NCBI GenBank assembly: GCA_003510345.1
Contig: DOMW01000189.1
Location: 13,336 to 21,726 of the forward strand
Length of the DNA stretch: 8,391 nt
DNA from: Clostridiales bacterium
GTDB lineage: Bacteria; Bacillota; Clostridia; Christensenellales; Christensenellaceae
Direction of reading: 5' to 3'
Shown here: in pieces, positions 7,228 to 8,391 of the stretch
Numbering within the stretch: position 1 is the stretch's first letter
Layout: each line of letters begins with the position of its first letter
The notes under the pieces: generated by a model
Database searches by the model: none
Seen by the model: the letters and a program-made list of their open reading frames with translations, nothing else
Told to the model about the DNA's origin: nothing
Program-made: the position numbers and the translations under genes

Positions 7228-7254
7228 TTGACAAAGAGCAACATTCGGGATAAT
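7228..7254 (+). promoter_or_regulatory. Promoter for the GBS-Bsp-like repeat protein gene
   Basis: A perfect -35 TTGACA (7228-7233). The -10 could be GATAAT (7249-7254, 5 of 6, spacer 15) or TAATGT (7251-7256, 3 of 6, spacer 17). A separate TATAAT at 7270-7275 has no -35 at proper distance. The transcript would start near 7261, about 54 bases before the ATG. The -35 is convincing; the exact -10 is not settled. Confidence 0.5.
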
Positions 7255-7314
7255 GTGTTATTAGCTTACTATAATTACATATTTGGAAATCTATTAAAAA
7301 GGGGTGTTACGAAA

Positions 7315-8391
7315 ATGAAAAGGAAACTGGCTTTATTATTGGTTGTGTTACTCTCTTTTTCCATCATGCCACTCACTGCAATGGCGGCAGAAGAGCTGCC
7401 GGAGATAGCAGCAGAGGGATTAGCAGACGAACCGCCGGAGATGACGGCAGACGAAATGCCGGGCAGTACAATTGAAGAAGAATTTGCTATTAAGCCTAAG
7501 CACATCGAATCTACCGGTGAAGAAGCAAACACAACGGATGGACTACCAATAGAGACGCAAGCTTCTGAACGTGACACCGATTATATAGACATTGGCACTA
7601 TTGCCATAGACCCGCCATCACCCACCGTTTCACAGATACTCACCGTGACAGCTTTTGGCTGTCAAGATTGGGTTCGGCAAATTAATTCTGTGTCGTTCAA
7701 TTTAGTACGAGAACTCGGTGCGAACCGATATCAAACAGCAGCAATATACCCAGGAATAAATATGACGCCAAATTACACCAGTCCCGCGCAAGCCTCGAGA
7801 TGGCAGGCCTCGATGGATATGAGGGATAAAGGTGCCGGGTATTACCATATCGATGTATACGTCTACAGTACAGATGGCAGGCGTTATAATTATAAAAAGA
7901 GTAATACATTTTACGTATCTGAACCAGACACTACACCGCCTACGTACAGCACTACGTATGCAAACATGAATGGTACAAATAGTTTTGCAATTGGAGTAAC
8001 AGGAGTTGCAGACCAAGAGTCCGCTATTTCAAAGGTCGAGCTCACCGTTGTAGAACCGGATACAACCAATGCCCGGTCAGTGGGCGCCGCTTCCAGAACA
8101 GTAAACGCTTACAATTACGGTAATGGAACCTACGCAGATTCGTTTAGTGTAACGAACCACTTTGGCAGAGTTTTATCCGGCAACTACTCGTATTATTTTA
8201 AAATATATAATGCCGCAGGATTGGTAACACAGACTCCATCGCGGACCTTCATAGCCGCTCCGCCCAGCTCATTTCCCAGCTATTCTTCGCTCTACGCAAA
8301 TGCAAATGGAGCAAATAATTTTGCCATTGGGGTAATGGGAGCGGCAGATCAAGCCGGTATTGCGAGGGTTGAGGTCATCGTTACCGAACCG
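7315..8391 (+). CDS. Secreted protein with GBS-Bsp-like repeats, C-terminus cut by the window edge
   Basis: Open reading frame of 359 codons to the right edge with no stop. Signal peptide: MKRKLALLLVVLLSFSIMPL then TAMA, cleavage likely after residue 24 or 25. Residues 25-95 are acidic and rich in Glu, Ala, Pro and Thr (for example EELPEIAAEGLADEPPEM), much like the linker of the divergent protease. From about residue 103 there are repeat units of the GBS-Bsp-like type: a degenerate unit 1 (about 103-205, INSVSFNLV ... GYYHIDVYVYSTDG), a good unit 2 (210-321, FAIGVTGVADQ ... AISKVELTV ... SGNYSYYFKIYNAAG) and the beginning of unit 3 (from 322, FAIGVMGAADQAGIARVEVI). Such repeats are found in secreted and surface proteins, often with cell-wall hydrolase or other enzymatic domains at the other end; the missing C-terminus decides what this one does. 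Start supported by AAAGGGGTG 8 bases upstream. No cell-wall anchor is visible in the part present. The family call is moderate, by pattern only. Confidence 0.8.
   Translation, partial: MKRKLALLLVVLLSFSIMPLTAMAAEELPEIAAEGLADEPPEMTADEMPGSTIEEEFAIKPKHIESTGEEANTTDGLPIETQASERDTDYIDIGTIAIDPPSPTVSQILTVTAFGCQDWVRQINSVSFNLVRELGANRYQTAAIYPGINMTPNYTSPAQASRWQASMDMRDKGAGYYHIDVYVYSTDGRRYNYKKSNTFYVSEPDTTPPTYSTTYANMNGTNSFAIGVTGVADQESAISKVELTVVEPDTTNARSVGAASRTVNAYNYGNGTYADSFSVTNHFGRVLSGNYSYYFKIYNAAGLVTQTPSRTFIAAPPSSFPSYSSLYANANGANNFAIGVMGAADQAGIARVEVIVTEP
7942..8391 (+). repeat. Tandem protein-coding repeat, 336-base (112-codon) period
   Basis: Unit A spans 7942-8277; unit B begins at 8278 and is cut by the window edge after 114 bases. 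Anchors: Tyr211 and Tyr323, Tyr215 and Tyr327, and the FAIGV motif in both. Over the part of B present about 23 of 38 aligned residues are identical, with one residue lost in B (ADQESAIS against ADQAGIA). The DNA is also recognisably similar but diverged, so this is an old duplication rather than a recent copy. Confidence 0.8.

Larger units (their letters stand above)
6899..7314. other. AT-rich divergent promoter region between protease and repeat protein
   Basis: 416 bases without an intact gene. It contains the protease ribosome binding site and long leader (6899-7032), the extended -10 promoter (7039-7067), a 23-codon open stretch on the minus strand (7050-7121) that resembles a coding remnant, two TTTCCACA direct repeats (7155-7162, 7200-7207), a short palindrome AACCT-T-AGGTT (7187-7197), and the plus-strand promoter (7228-7254) with the ribosome binding site of the repeat protein (AAAGGGGTG, 7298-7306). 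A second isolated TATAAT is at 7270-7275. Clearly more AT-rich than the flanking genes. Confidence 0.6.

Noticed and set aside
7275..7577. 100-codon open frame on the minus strand
   Set aside because: It overlaps the signal peptide and acidic region of the repeat protein, which has a good ribosome binding site and promoter; the antisense product is serine-rich and featureless.

Overview
The window looks like chromosomal DNA from a Gram-positive, Clostridia-type member of the Firmicutes. The evidence is indirect. Most genes have GGAGG-like ribosome binding sites 5-10 bases before an ATG. The promoters are of the housekeeping (sigma-A) type. There is a lipoprotein and two Sec-secreted multidomain proteins carrying DUF4214 and GBS-Bsp-like repeats, domain types familiar from gut and host-associated Firmicutes. 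Coding regions are GC-moderate to GC-rich and the intergenic regions are AT-rich. No tRNA, rRNA, CRISPR array, insertion sequence or phage gene was seen. The species cannot be named from this window.

Layout, left to right. (1) Positions 1-701, minus strand: the N-terminal 233 residues of a lipoprotein with a SIMPL (DUF541) domain, running off the left edge. (2) Positions 864-1403, minus strand: a 179-residue ECF-type RNA polymerase sigma factor with its own TTGGAA-17-TATAAT promoter and a rho-independent terminator separating it from the lipoprotein. No anti-sigma factor is visible. (3) Positions 1729-4373, plus strand: a two-gene operon of an ABC transporter, with a MacB/LolD/BceA-type ATPase overlapping an FtsX-family permease. 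It is transcribed divergently from the sigma gene across a 325-base spacer. (4) Positions 4417-4449: a strong hairpin between the convergent permease and protease genes, probably a shared terminator. (5) Positions 4541-6898, minus strand: a 785-residue secreted subtilisin-family (S8) protease with signal peptide, acidic linker, propeptide, complete catalytic domain and three C-terminal DUF4214-like units. (6) Positions 6899-7314: a 416-base AT-rich divergent promoter region. (7) Positions 7315-8391, plus strand: the first 359 residues of a secreted repeat protein (GBS-Bsp-like repeats, 112-residue period), open at the right edge.

How they may work together (inference): the left half is an envelope-stress-like neighbourhood, with an ECF sigma factor, a SIMPL lipoprotein and an FtsX-type ABC transporter of the class used for peptide, antibiotic or lipoprotein export or removal. 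The right half is a divergently expressed pair of exported proteins with the same N-terminal plan, a signal peptide followed by an acidic Pro/Ala/Glu-rich stretch. This is consistent with a co-regulated cell-surface protease and surface-repeat protein. I do not see a clearly undescribed system. The best leads are the protease-DUF4214 fusion and its divergent partner.
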